DNA of 64,000 nt, taken from assembly GCA_964503895.1 (NCBI GenBank), contig CAZDCF010000001.1, forward strand, positions 1 to 64,000, given 5' to 3'. Under the pieces are notes generated by a model that worked only from the letters and a program-made list of their open reading frames with translations, searched no databases and was not told the DNA's origin. This DNA is from Nitronereus sp964503895 (GTDB lineage: Bacteria > Nitrospirota > Nitrospiria > Nitrospirales > UBA8639). Below, in pieces: positions 54,155 to 62,776 of the stretch. Position 1 is the first letter of the stretch; each line of letters starts with the position of its first letter. A program made the translations under genes and the position numbers.

Positions 54155-55843
54155 ATCTCAACGCCAACTGGGAATTTAACCGGACTTAAGCCTAGTCAAT
54201 TAGCGTGCCTTGAGAGGCTTTATCGGCGTCGGATTCCAGTCGAACGGGTGATTACGCCGGAATTGGCTCGGGCCTCCACGGAATTATCTCACGAGATTCG
54301 ACGACAAATCGGCTTTTTGATTAATCGGCGAGGTGTGATTGAGTCAATCATTGTTGGTACTGATCGGCAATTGGTGATTCCGCTACTGGCACGGAGTCGG
54401 TCTGGGTCGCGGTTGTTGCGAGGGGTCCGTTTCGTTCATACGCATCTCAAAGACCAACCCCTAACAAAAGATGACTTAACTGACCTTGCATTGTTGCGAT
54501 TGGATATGATGGTGGCGATTGGTGTTGGAGAACAGGGAGAGCCAGCTCATATTTCGGTTGCGCATTTACTCCCTCCAAACCCCGAGGGAAAATCCTATCT
54601 GGAGTTTCCGTCGACAGCATTCCATTCCTTTCAACTCGAATTTCAAGAGTTCATCCAATCGTTGGAGTCGGAAATTGCAGGAGGAAGTCCTGCACTTATT
54701 GAGACTGAAACCCGGCCAGGCGCTCTCTTAGTCAGTGTCTTTGCGAGAAGTCGAGTGGAGCAGGAAGAGCGGCTTGAAGAAATGAAGAAACTTATTATTT
54801 CACAAGGGATAGAGATCTTGGGTACTGTTGAACAGCGTTTAGTAAACGTGAATCCCAAATTTGTCATGGGTGCGGGGAAACTCACGGATGTGATTATTCA
54901 GGCGTTGCAGAGTGGCGCGGAACTGCTAATTTTTGATCGTGACCTAACTCCCACTCAAATTCGATTTATTTCTGAAATGACCGAAATGAAGGTTTTGGAT
55001 CGCACGCAACTGATCCTGGATATTTTTGCAGGACGGGCACATTCTCGGGCCGGTAAAATTCAGGTTGAGCTAGCCCAATTAAGATACATGTTGCCACGGC
55101 TTTCTCAATCCAGTACCGCATTCTCGCGGTTGGGTGGGGGTATTGGAGCAAGGGGCCCTGGGGAAACCAAATTAGAGACAGATCTCCGGCGAGTTCGTGA
55201 TCGGATTGGCTATTTAGAACGCCAGCTAAAATTATTGACTCAGCAACGAGTTCAACAACGCACCAAGCGGATACGTAACCGAGTGTCGGTGGTGTCTATT
55301 GTGGGGTATACCAATGCAGGAAAATCCACATTGCTCAATGCTTTGACCAACAGTCATGTTCCAGCTAGAGATCGGCCTTTTGAAACACTCGATACTGTGA
55401 GCCGTTGTCTTCGATTATTCAATGGGAGGGAAGTGATCATCACTGATACGGTTGGTTTTATTCGTGACCTCCCTCAGGGTTTGTTAAATGCGTTTCGAAG
55501 TACGCTTGAGGAACTACACGATGCGGATCTTTTGTTGCATGTGATAGATGGAAGTGCCTCAGATTTTAATCAGCAAATAGAGATTGTCGAAAATATTCTA
55601 ACCGACTTGGGTTTAGACAAGGTGCCGAGAATTTTTGTGTTGAATAAATGCGATCGATTGGAATCTAAAATGATGGAAATCTTGTGCCGACGTCACCAGG
55701 CCATAGGAGTGTCGGCCCTTCGCAAAGAGACCCTTGCTCCAATTTTATCGAATATTGCTGAAGTGTTGAGTTCGTTGGAAGAAGGCAGGGCTATCAATTT
55801 TGTTGATGAGGGAACAGACTTTTCGCTTCGATCAGTTTCCTAG
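54155..55843 (+). CDS. hflX: ribosome-associated GTPase HflX, apparently with an ATC start
   Basis: HflX is a GTPase that splits stalled ribosomes. GTP-binding motifs are GYTNAGKSTLLNAL, DTVGFIRDLPQGLL and NKCD. The N-terminal HflX domain has DLTPTQIRFISE, and GGIGARGPGETKLETDLRR lies before the G domain. The frame is open back to 54137, next to the tsaD stop. Residues encoded upstream of the GTG at 54248 (TGLKPSQL, then ERLYRRRIPVERVITPELA) match what HflX proteins have at this point, so translation should begin earlier. AGGAGGG lies 8 bases before ATC at 54155; no ATG, GTG or TTG is in frame before 54248. From 54155 the protein has 562 residues; from the GTG, 531. Confidence 0.85.
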   Translation: MSTPTGNLTGLKPSQLACLERLYRRRIPVERVITPELARASTELSHEIRRQIGFLINRRGVIESIIVGTDRQLVIPLLARSRSGSRLLRGVRFVHTHLKDQPLTKDDLTDLALLRLDMMVAIGVGEQGEPAHISVAHLLPPNPEGKSYLEFPSTAFHSFQLEFQEFIQSLESEIAGGSPALIETETRPGALLVSVFARSRVEQEERLEEMKKLIISQGIEILGTVEQRLVNVNPKFVMGAGKLTDVIIQALQSGAELLIFDRDLTPTQIRFISEMTEMKVLDRTQLILDIFAGRAHSRAGKIQVELAQLRYMLPRLSQSSTAFSRLGGGIGARGPGETKLETDLRRVRDRIGYLERQLKLLTQQRVQQRTKRIRNRVSVVSIVGYTNAGKSTLLNALTNSHVPARDRPFETLDTVSRCLRLFNGREVIITDTVGFIRDLPQGLLNAFRSTLEELHDADLLLHVIDGSASDFNQQIEIVENILTDLGLDKVPRIFVLNKCDRLESKMMEILCRRHQAIGVSALRKETLAPILSNIAEVLSSLEEGRAINFVDEGTDFSLRSVS

Positions 55844-56005
55844 CTTATTTTTTTGATGGCCAATCCAGTAATCAGGTGGGAAATAGATTCAATGCAACTA
55901 AACAAAGCGTTCGTGTGGTTAAATTGATGTGTAACCCAAAGGCAAAGGTTTTTAAAAGGCAAGATCTTGGGTAGGCTTGCTACGTTAAACGATATGGAAT
56001 AGCGA

Positions 56006-56659
56006 ATGCCGGTGAAATCCTATGCGAAAGCACGGGCCCGTCGGATTATTTCAATTCTCAGACGGTCCATTGTTGAGGCAGTGGTCGAACTTAAGCACCG
56101 CGCTCCCTTTGAATTATTGGTGGCTACGATCTTATCTGCTCAGTGTACGGATGAGCGGGTGAACAGTGTAACGCCTACGCTTTTTAAAAAATATCCAGGC
56201 CCAGAACAATTGGCCAAGGCCAAGCTTGCCGATCTGGAAGTAATTATTCGTCCGACTGGTTTTTATCGAAGCAAAGCCAATAGCCTCATCCGGTGTAGTC
56301 AGGCATTGGTCAAGGAGTTTGATGGAAGAGTTCCCGAGACGATGGAAGAGTTAACATCTCTCCACGGCATTGGAAGAAAAACCGCCAATGTGATTTTGGG
56401 GGGGTGCTTTCAGAAGCCTGCAATAATTGTGGATACTCATGTTAAACGAGTGGCTAATCGTTTGGGGCTCACTACTCAGTCCGACCCCACGAAAATCGAG
56501 TACGATCTTCAAGCCTTGTTTCCGCAAAAGGATTGGAGCGGTGGCTCTCAAAGGCTTTTGCTTCACGGTCGATATGTGTGTGTTGCTCGGGCGCCTAAAT
56601 GTGGACCATGTGCCGTTTATGTTGAGTGTCATTGGAAGGGAAAGTTGCCGCGAACATGA
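56006..56659 (+). CDS. nth: endonuclease III
   Basis: Endonuclease III removes oxidised pyrimidines from DNA and cuts the abasic site. The 217-residue protein has the helix-hairpin-helix LHGIGRKTANVIL with the catalytic Lys125, and VDTHVKRVANRLGL with the catalytic Asp143. The [4Fe-4S] loop is intact: Cys192-x6-Cys199-x2-Cys202-x5-Cys208. SAQCTDERVN is also family-typical. The yicC start overlaps its stop (ATGA), so both are in one transcript. Confidence 0.98.
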   Translation: MPVKSYAKARARRIISILRRSIVEAVVELKHRAPFELLVATILSAQCTDERVNSVTPTLFKKYPGPEQLAKAKLADLEVIIRPTGFYRSKANSLIRCSQALVKEFDGRVPETMEELTSLHGIGRKTANVILGGCFQKPAIIVDTHVKRVANRLGLTTQSDPTKIEYDLQALFPQKDWSGGSQRLLLHGRYVCVARAPKCGPCAVYVECHWKGKLPRT

Positions 56660-57534
56660 TTAAAAGCATGACAGGATTTGGTAAACGTGAGGCATTAGTG
56701 AAAGGTTCGACGATTTCTGTGGAAATTCGGTCGGTGAACCATAGATTCCGGGAAATCGTGATGCGCTTTTCCAAAGGAAAGGTTGAGTTAGAGGAAGAGT
56801 TGAAAGGTCTAGTTTCTAGGGTGTGTAGACGCGGTCGCATTGAAGTGTCCATCATCTTTGGCGGTGGGAAAGAACTATCCAAGACGTTGACCTTAGACCG
56901 TGCCGCGGCACGACAATATCATCAAGTCCTGCAAGAGATGCAGCGGGATTTAAAACTTGATGGAGCTATAGATGTCTCCTTGTTGGGGTCCTTCCGAGAG
57001 ATTTTTTCGGTTGGGGAACAGGCTCTTGATTCTCACGTGGTTAGTCGAGTGGTGAAAAGACTAGTCTCTGGGGCGGTTGGTGATCTCGATCGAATGCGTC
57101 GATGTGAAGGGAGAATTCTGCAAGCGGATATGGGAAAACGGGTTCAGATGATTAAACAGGCTCAGGGCCGGATCCGACGACGGTTGCCCCTTGTGACCAA
57201 AGGCCATTATGATCGTATGACTGCCCGCGTGAAGGAATTATTGGGTGAAAATGGCCTTGATGATCAACGGCTCCGCCATGAATTGGCGCTTTTCGCGGAT
57301 CGGTGTGATATAACGGAAGAACTGACGCGATTAGATAGCCACTGTCAACAGTTTGATGCCCTGATGAAAGGAAAAGAACCCGTTGGCCGGCAGCTAGATT
57401 TTTTACTGCAGGAAATGGGGCGTGAAGTAAATACAATTGGTTCAAAAGGCAACGATGCGGAAATTTCTAAGTCTGTCGTTCAGTTGAAAGGGGAACTGGA
57501 AAAGATTCGCGAGCAAGTGCAAAATGTGGAATAG
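56656..57534 (+). CDS. YicC-family endoribonuclease
   Basis: The protein begins MIKSMTGFGKRE, the invariant N-terminus of the YicC family, at 56656; an earlier ATG at 56626 lies inside nth and adds ten residues with no support. SVNHRFREIVMRF and the C-terminal HELALFADRCDITEELTRLDSH and QEMGREVNTIGSKGNDAEIS are the second hallmark region. YicC proteins were shown to be endoribonucleases in enterobacteria. In many bacteria the gene precedes gmk, as here (67 bases between them). Confidence 0.95.
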   Translation: MIKSMTGFGKREALVKGSTISVEIRSVNHRFREIVMRFSKGKVELEEELKGLVSRVCRRGRIEVSIIFGGGKELSKTLTLDRAAARQYHQVLQEMQRDLKLDGAIDVSLLGSFREIFSVGEQALDSHVVSRVVKRLVSGAVGDLDRMRRCEGRILQADMGKRVQMIKQAQGRIRRRLPLVTKGHYDRMTARVKELLGENGLDDQRLRHELALFADRCDITEELTRLDSHCQQFDALMKGKEPVGRQLDFLLQEMGREVNTIGSKGNDAEISKSVVQLKGELEKIREQVQNVE

Positions 57535-57601
57535 GCAGCCATATCTTTCCTGTACCAGAGGTAGTCGATTATTCTTTTCCTGTTTTTCAGCGTAAAACAT
57601 C

Positions 57602-58249
57602 ATGCTTCGAAAAGGTCTATTATTTGTGGTCTCGGGGCCCTCTGGGGTGGGCAAGAGTACGCTATGTAAAACCATGGTCGCCCAAGTATCCAAAACCATG
57701 CTGTCGGTATCCTGTACGACAAGAAGCCCTCGGGCAGAGGAGCAAGATGGTGTCGATTATTGTTTTATTGATGAACCGCGGTTCCGTGAGATGATTCAGT
57801 GCGATCAATTTGTAGAGTGGGCCGAGGTCTATGGGAATTTATATGGCACGCCTAAGCAGCAATTGGAAGAGGCGATAGATCAGGGCACGGACGTTTTATT
57901 GGATATCGATGCTCAAGGTGCTCGTCAAATCATGAAGCGTTTTTCCGGGGCTGTCTACGTGTTTGTTACTCCCCCGTCGCTTGAGGTGTTAAGGATGCGG
58001 TTGTATGGGCGTGCTTCGGATTCCCCAGATGCGATTCAATGTCGTCTTCAAAGCGCGAATGAGGAAATAGCCAACTTTCGTTCCTATCATTATTTAATTC
58101 GCAATGAAGAATTGACCAAGGCCACCAAAGAACTTGAGTCAATTATTTGTGCGGAGCGTGTGAAAACCGAACGCTTAAATACCCAATGGCTCAGGCAGAA
58201 AGGATTAATCGAAGAGCCAACGATAAAAGAAAATTCCACTATTGTATAA
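57602..58249 (+). CDS. gmk: guanylate kinase
   Basis: Guanylate kinase makes GDP from GMP and ATP. The 215-residue protein has the P-loop GPSGVGKST (residues 12-20) and SCTTRSPRAEEQDGVDYCFI (GMP-binding region). EWAEVYGNLYGTP and LLDIDAQGARQI are typical. The usual VFxxPPS segment is VFVTPPSLEVL. It lies between yicC and rpoZ, a widely conserved order. Confidence 0.98.
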   Translation: MLRKGLLFVVSGPSGVGKSTLCKTMVAQVSKTMLSVSCTTRSPRAEEQDGVDYCFIDEPRFREMIQCDQFVEWAEVYGNLYGTPKQQLEEAIDQGTDVLLDIDAQGARQIMKRFSGAVYVFVTPPSLEVLRMRLYGRASDSPDAIQCRLQSANEEIANFRSYHYLIRNEELTKATKELESIICAERVKTERLNTQWLRQKGLIEEPTIKENSTIV

Positions 58250-58274
58250 AAACCGATTAAAAGGAGTGTTCATT

Positions 58275-58667
58275 ATGGTTGATATACTTCCTCTGTTGCC
58301 CGATGACAAAAGAGACAAAAGCGGAACATTTGATTCTCGATATCGAGTGGTTCTTGTAGCCGCCCAACGGGCGAAGCAGATCATGCGGAGTGGGCAACAA
58401 TCGCAAACTAGTAAATACGCGAAGGAGACCTCCATCGCATTGGAAGAAGTGTTTCGTGGAGAGGTCGACTACTTGGTTGGTCAGGATGCCAGACAGGCAA
58501 TTCGTGATGCCAAGCGAGGCATGGAACGGGATTCCGAGCATCCCATATCAGCTGAGGGTGATGAAGATGCCAAAGAAATTCAAAAACAGTTAAGTGTCTA
58601 TATTGATGACTCCCCAAAAGTTGTCGAACCTGTAGAGAGTGGTGATGCTTCAGAATCTGGTGGATAA
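58275..58667 (+). CDS. rpoZ: RNA polymerase omega subunit
   Basis: The ATG at 58275 follows AAGGAG and gives 130 residues, starting MVDILPLLPDDK. An ATG-like reading from 58242 starts inside gmk and has no family support. The omega core is SRYRVVLVAAQRAKQIMRSG, then the SKYAKETSIALEEVFRGEVDYLV segment, with the conserved Ala-rich helix. The C-terminal half is acidic and low-complexity. It follows gmk after 25 bases, as in many genomes, and coaBC follows after 26 bases. Confidence 0.95.
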   Translation: MVDILPLLPDDKRDKSGTFDSRYRVVLVAAQRAKQIMRSGQQSQTSKYAKETSIALEEVFRGEVDYLVGQDARQAIRDAKRGMERDSEHPISAEGDEDAKEIQKQLSVYIDDSPKVVEPVESGDASESGG

Positions 58668-58693
58668 ATCCGAGGATTTCTCTCTGTCTAGTT

Positions 58694-59938
58694 ATGGGAA
58701 AATGGGACAATAAGCGAATCATTCTTGGAGTGACTGGGAGTATTGCTGCCTATAAAGCTGTCCCAATCCTTCGGTCTTTGGTTGGGGAAGGTGCTGACGT
58801 TTCTGTGGTGATGACGAATGCTGCCAGTCAATTTGTCACACCATTGACCTTTGAAGTTTTGTCAAGGAACCCCGTCAATGATGGGTTGTTTTCTGGCAAG
58901 GATCCCATGCCTCATCTCACGTTGACAGAAAATGCTGATCTGGTGCTCGTGGCTCCTGCTACGGCAAACACGTTAGCCAAGAGCGCCTTAGGGTTGGGCG
59001 ATGATCTCTTGAGCACGATGATTTTAGCTGCGCGCTGTCCCATCATTATGGCTCCTGCCATGGACGGGGAAATGTGGGATCATCCCTCGGTAGTGGAACA
59101 TAGGGGTATTCTCCGTCAGCGGGGGGTCATGGTTCTTGATCCCGAAGATGGGGAGTTGGCTTCTGGTTTAATTGGAAAGGGGCGGCTTCCTTCAGAAGAA
59201 GCCATATTGGAAGCCGTGAATTCTTGTTTATTTCGTCGATGCGATTGGACCGGACAGCGGGTGTTAGTGTCCGCTGGTCCGACCCGAGAGCCTATTGATG
59301 CGGTCCGGTTTTTAAGCAACGGCTCAAGCGGTAAAATGGGGTATGCTATTGCTGAGGCAGCAGCTCAACGAGGAGCTGAGGTGGTTCTCGTGAGTGGACC
59401 TACGGCTTTGACTCCTCCAGGAAGCACGGAAATTATTTCGGTTGTGACAGCTCAGGAGATGGAAAAAGCTCTTGAGGCCCGGTTTTCTTGGGCAACGGTA
59501 CTGATTATGGCCGCGGCTGTAGGGGATTTTCGTCCGAGCCAGGTTGTTTCAAGGAAGGTCAAGAAAGACGAATGGTCTGGAGAACCCCTGGCCTTGGAGC
59601 GGACCCCAGATATCCTTGCTGAGTTGGCTCAACAACGAACGCATCAACTCCTAGTTGGTTTTGCCGCGGAAACAGAGAACCATGTGGAAAATGGAGAAAA
59701 AAAGTTACGCCAGAAAACACTTGACCTCATTGCGATCAATCACGTAAGCGGTCCAAATTCCGCATTTGGAAATGAAACCAATGAGATTACACTTGTGACG
59801 CGGAGCGGAGAGTCGCAACATCTTAGCCGGAAGCCGAAACTCCTCGTTGCGCATCAACTTTTAGATGCGATCGTACCTCTATTTCCTGAAGAACAGAACT
59901 TACCTTTTCGACGTACTACAAATCTTCGCAGTTTGTAA
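58694..59938 (+). CDS. coaBC: bifunctional phosphopantothenoylcysteine decarboxylase/synthase
   Basis: CoaBC makes 4'-phosphopantetheine for coenzyme A. The N-terminal flavoprotein domain (CoaC) has LGVTGSIAAYKAV, PHLTLTENADLVLVAPATANT (catalytic His74) and PAMDGEMWDHP. At the position of the conserved catalytic Cys (Cys158 in E. coli, in an ACG motif) this protein has Ser157 (GELASGLIGKGRLP). The C-terminal synthase domain (CoaB) starts near VLVSAGPTREPIDAVRFLSNGSSGKMGYAIA and includes FAAETEN and the AIN.V motif. Length (414) is normal. It ends the gmk-rpoZ-coaBC group. Confidence 0.97.
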   Translation: MGKWDNKRIILGVTGSIAAYKAVPILRSLVGEGADVSVVMTNAASQFVTPLTFEVLSRNPVNDGLFSGKDPMPHLTLTENADLVLVAPATANTLAKSALGLGDDLLSTMILAARCPIIMAPAMDGEMWDHPSVVEHRGILRQRGVMVLDPEDGELASGLIGKGRLPSEEAILEAVNSCLFRRCDWTGQRVLVSAGPTREPIDAVRFLSNGSSGKMGYAIAEAAAQRGAEVVLVSGPTALTPPGSTEIISVVTAQEMEKALEARFSWATVLIMAAAVGDFRPSQVVSRKVKKDEWSGEPLALERTPDILAELAQQRTHQLLVGFAAETENHVENGEKKLRQKTLDLIAINHVSGPNSAFGNETNEITLVTRSGESQHLSRKPKLLVAHQLLDAIVPLFPEEQNLPFRRTTNLRSL

Positions 59939-59989
59939 CGCATCCACTTTTTAGCATTGACGACACGACACTTTGGCTCTGTTTGTTGG

Positions 59990-60078
<89 letters not shown>

Positions 60079-60104
60079 GCATTTGTATTTTATTGATCCC
60101 TGTA

Positions 60105-60590
60105 TTACGTCATCAGTAAGGGATGTTTTTCTCGAAGTTGTTGGAAAAAGTCTTTCAAGATATTCCTGCAGGCCTCCTCTTTTATTCCATAAACGATGTC
60201 AATTTGGTGATTCAATCGTGAGTTTTTATGAACAGTATATAACGACCCGCAGGCTCCGGCTTTGGGGTCTCGTACCCCCAATACAAGCCGGGGAATTCTC
60301 GCTTGGAGCATAGCCCCGGCACACATGAGACAGGGTTCGAGAGTGACGTATAGTGTCGTATCAATGAGCCTCCATGATCGCAGTTTCTCGGCGGCTCCTT
60401 GAATGACGATCAATTCTGCGTGCGCGGTTGGGTCTTGCCGCCATTCACGCTGATTATGCCCTCGCGTAATGATGGTTTCTTCCTGCACAAGAACAGCCCC
60501 GACTGGCACTTCTCCTATGGAGAATGCCTTTTGTGCTTCTTGGAGGGCAATTTCCATAAATTTTCTATCTTGGTCGAGCTGATTTGTCAT
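60105..60590 (-). CDS. tadA: tRNA-specific adenosine deaminase
   Basis: TadA converts A34 to inosine in the anticodon of tRNA-Arg(ACG). The 161-residue protein has the zinc-binding deaminase motif His57-Ala-Glu59 (AHAEL) and Pro86-Cys87-x2-Cys90 (LEPCLMCAGAM). VPVGAVLV and the GHNQREWRQDPTAHAE segment are typical. The gene is followed by tRNA-Ser(CGA) on the same strand after 26 bases, so the two may share a transcript. Confidence 0.97.
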   Translation of the reverse strand: MTNQLDQDRKFMEIALQEAQKAFSIGEVPVGAVLVQEETIITRGHNQREWRQDPTAHAELIVIQGAAEKLRSWRLIDTTLYVTLEPCLMCAGAMLQARIPRLVLGVRDPKAGACGSLYTVHKNSRLNHQIDIVYGIKEEACRNILKDFFQQLREKHPLLMT

Positions 60591-60881
60591 TGGTTTTCAA
60601 AGCGTTTCATCGAATGGCTTCCTTCTTCAAGATAAGTCGAATGTAGAGGTCAGTTCGAGTATTCTCAAAAATCAAGTTTCCAGAAGTACTTTTCCGCCCA
60701 GAGTAGACGTAGACTAAGGGAGTTTTTCAAAAAGGTCACCAGCTATGGGCAGTTTCTTTGGTAAACAGAATCTGCCGGAGTAGAGGACGATTAAGGGTAG
60801 ATCCCACACACGCAAAGCTGTATCAGCCAAGGTGTTGAATGTAGTTGTCGGGTTTTATGAACAACTCCTTTAGGGGTTGGG

Positions 60882-61613
60882 ATGAAACGGCAGGCATGGT
60901 ATCATATGGGCTGCTACAAGTATACAAGGGATCCTCTTACCCAAAGGATTGTGAAGAAGACTGCCGCTTCCTCACTGAGTCCACTGTTTTCATCCTGGGA
61001 ACTCCAAAACATTTGGGGTTTGCTCAACGTTCGGTATTTCGAAAGTCGTCTTTCTCCGATTGAGATTCAGTGGAGTACTCGACTGACTTCTTCGGTTGGT
61101 CTGTTTGTGAGTCAGTCTGGTCCACGCACTAAATGGGTTGCGCCAGAAACACGGCATGGATCAGGCCGAGTTATTCGATTATCCTTGCCGCTCCTTTATA
61201 GGCAATCCTTGGACGAAATTCGTGATACTTTGGCACACGAGATGATTCATCAATGGCAGTTTGATGTCAAAAAGTGCAATCCTTCTCATGGTCGTGAGTT
61301 TCGACGAGTAATGAAAATAATGAATGAAGATGGTCTGAGTGTCACTATTTACCACACATTAACCAAAGAAGTTGAAGCTTTATCCAAGTACTCGTGGCAA
61401 TGTCAGAAGTGCGGTCGATCCTATCATCGTCAGCGGAAAAGTCTTTCCTCACAAAACCATCGATGTGGGCATTGCCGAGGGGAGCTTCGTCGGGTTAGGC
61501 AAGCTACTCCGTGGCACAGTCTTCATGAGAGTAACAAATCCAAGCCTCAAATAGGTCACGGAAGTCGCGTTTCCAAACCTGTTCAATTAGTTTTTGGATT
61601 TATGTTGGCTTGA
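60882..61613 (+). CDS. SprT-like zinc metallopeptidase
   Basis: This 243-residue protein has a gluzincin site, LAHEMIHQW (His119, Glu120, His123), with a third likely ligand His136 in SHGREFRRVM, as in SprT/Spartan proteins. A C-terminal zinc ribbon follows: Cys173-x2-Cys176 and Cys195-x2-Cys198. The N-terminal part has NIWGLLNVRYFESRLSPIEIQWSTRL, the usual domain start. Related eukaryotic Spartan proteases cut DNA-protein crosslinks; the role of bacterial SprT proteins is not settled. The last 31 bases overlap the 3' end of the TPR gene on the other strand. Confidence 0.9.
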   Translation: MKRQAWYHMGCYKYTRDPLTQRIVKKTAASSLSPLFSSWELQNIWGLLNVRYFESRLSPIEIQWSTRLTSSVGLFVSQSGPRTKWVAPETRHGSGRVIRLSLPLLYRQSLDEIRDTLAHEMIHQWQFDVKKCNPSHGREFRRVMKIMNEDGLSVTIYHTLTKEVEALSKYSWQCQKCGRSYHRQRKSLSSQNHRCGHCRGELRRVRQATPWHSLHESNKSKPQIGHGSRVSKPVQLVFGFMLA

Positions 61614-62401
61614 ATAGGTGGTGAGGGGGGAGATCCGGTTTGTCTCTCGCGAATTTTGACAAGGTTGGCCCTATCATTATTTTGTTCCGGAAGTTGGTAG
61701 TGAATATCAATTTGAATTGTTCGTTCCAGGCAGTGCGCGGCAGATTCTTGATCACCTCTTTTTTGGTACAAGTCAGCCAATACTCGCAAAACCGACGCTT
61801 CACTAGGCTCATTGCCTAATTTTATAAAATGTTCGCTTGCATTGTTTAGGCACCGCTCGGCTTGACGAAATTCTTCCTGCATGAGAAAAGCTTGGCCGAG
61901 TTGACTGTAAGTATTAGCAAGGCTGGCTTCGTCTCCAACGAGCCGATGGAAATCCAGCGCATATTTAAAGTGGCCAATGGCATCCGAAAGTTGGTTTGTA
62001 GCGATTTCCTGTAGGGCCAGGTTGGAATACAAAATTCCTAGTGCCCGATGGTTTTCGGTGTTGGCTAGTGTATCGATTGCCTCCAAATAGTAAGCACGGG
62101 CTTTGGTGTAGTTTCCGGAATCGGCTTTAATATTTCCCAAGTTGCCTAGGGTTTCCCCGATGGTATTGTGATTGGCTTGGGTGCGTTGGATAGAGAGGAC
62201 TTCTTGATAGCAAGCTTCAGCTTGGTCGAAATCCTCCAATAATGCATAGACGTTCCCAAGATTCCCTAATGCCGATGCCAGGGGTTCCCACTCGCCTTCT
62301 GCGCGAGCTTCACTTACGGCACGGGCATACCAGTATTGAGCTTTGGTCAGATCACCTCGATGCAGGTAAATTTGTGCTTGTTGGGAAGCATGAATCGTCA
62401 T
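61583..62401 (-). CDS. tetratricopeptide repeat protein
   Basis: This 272-residue protein is made of about six TPR units with the W/L/G/Y/A/F/A/P pattern (for example ALGNLGNVYALLEDFDQAEACYQEVL, then ANTYSQLGQAFLMQEEFRQAERCLN). It has no signal peptide or membrane segment, so it probably works as a cytoplasmic scaffold. I start it at the ATG at 62401 (MTIHASQQAQ); a TTG at 62431 would add ten residues. Neither has a clear ribosome binding site. Partners cannot be named. Confidence 0.85.
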   Translation of the reverse strand: MTIHASQQAQIYLHRGDLTKAQYWYARAVSEARAEGEWEPLASALGNLGNVYALLEDFDQAEACYQEVLSIQRTQANHNTIGETLGNLGNIKADSGNYTKARAYYLEAIDTLANTENHRALGILYSNLALQEIATNQLSDAIGHFKYALDFHRLVGDEASLANTYSQLGQAFLMQEEFRQAERCLNNASEHFIKLGNEPSEASVLRVLADLYQKRGDQESAAHCLERTIQIDIHYQLPEQNNDRANLVKIRERQTGSPPSPPIQANINPKTN

Positions 62402-62509
62402 GTCAAAGGAAAGGAAGGGTGGAGGTCCCAATTATCCCAAGGTTTGCGGTGACGGTGTTCAGGATGTTCGCAGTACAAAAAATCAGGGCGTGAGTCAGTG
62501 ACCACGTGG

Positions 62510-62662
62510 TTATCGGCGGTGTGAATCCTTGGCTTTGACGATGTGGGCGAGTAATTTGTCGGCTTGTTTGCCGGCTTGTTGCATTTGCCACCAACGATAA
62601 ACATAACGGTAGGTTATTATGGCAATGATTCCCAACACGCTGATCCACATCCACTCACCCAT
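62510..62662 (-). CDS. small single-span membrane protein (50 residues), unknown
   Basis: An ATG at 62662 opens a frame to a TAA at 62510-62512. The product begins MGEWMWISVLGIIAIITYRY: a short outside segment, a hydrophobic span of about residues 5-18 and a basic, positive-inside follow-up (RYVYRW). The remaining soluble tail is helical (QQAGKQADKLLAHIVKAKD) and ends DSHRR. The pattern of small inner-membrane proteins supports a real gene, although no good ribosome binding site is present. It lies just upstream of the TPR gene in the same direction (109 bases), so they may be linked. Confidence 0.5.
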   Translation of the reverse strand: MGEWMWISVLGIIAIITYRYVYRWWQMQQAGKQADKLLAHIVKAKDSHRR

Positions 62663-62776
62663 TTTTCTAGTCTAGTGGAAAATTTGTCTGTAGAGCAAGG
62701 TCTGGGTATGGGATAAATTGCAGAATCTTAGAAGAAAACATACTAATGGTTTTCGCTGGAAAAATTGAAGGGAGCT

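Noticed and set aside
62398..62654. Longer minus-strand frames overlapping the 50-residue membrane protein
   Set aside because: They run out of phase with the hydrophobic span and have His/Thr/Pro-rich shadow composition without ribosome binding sites.
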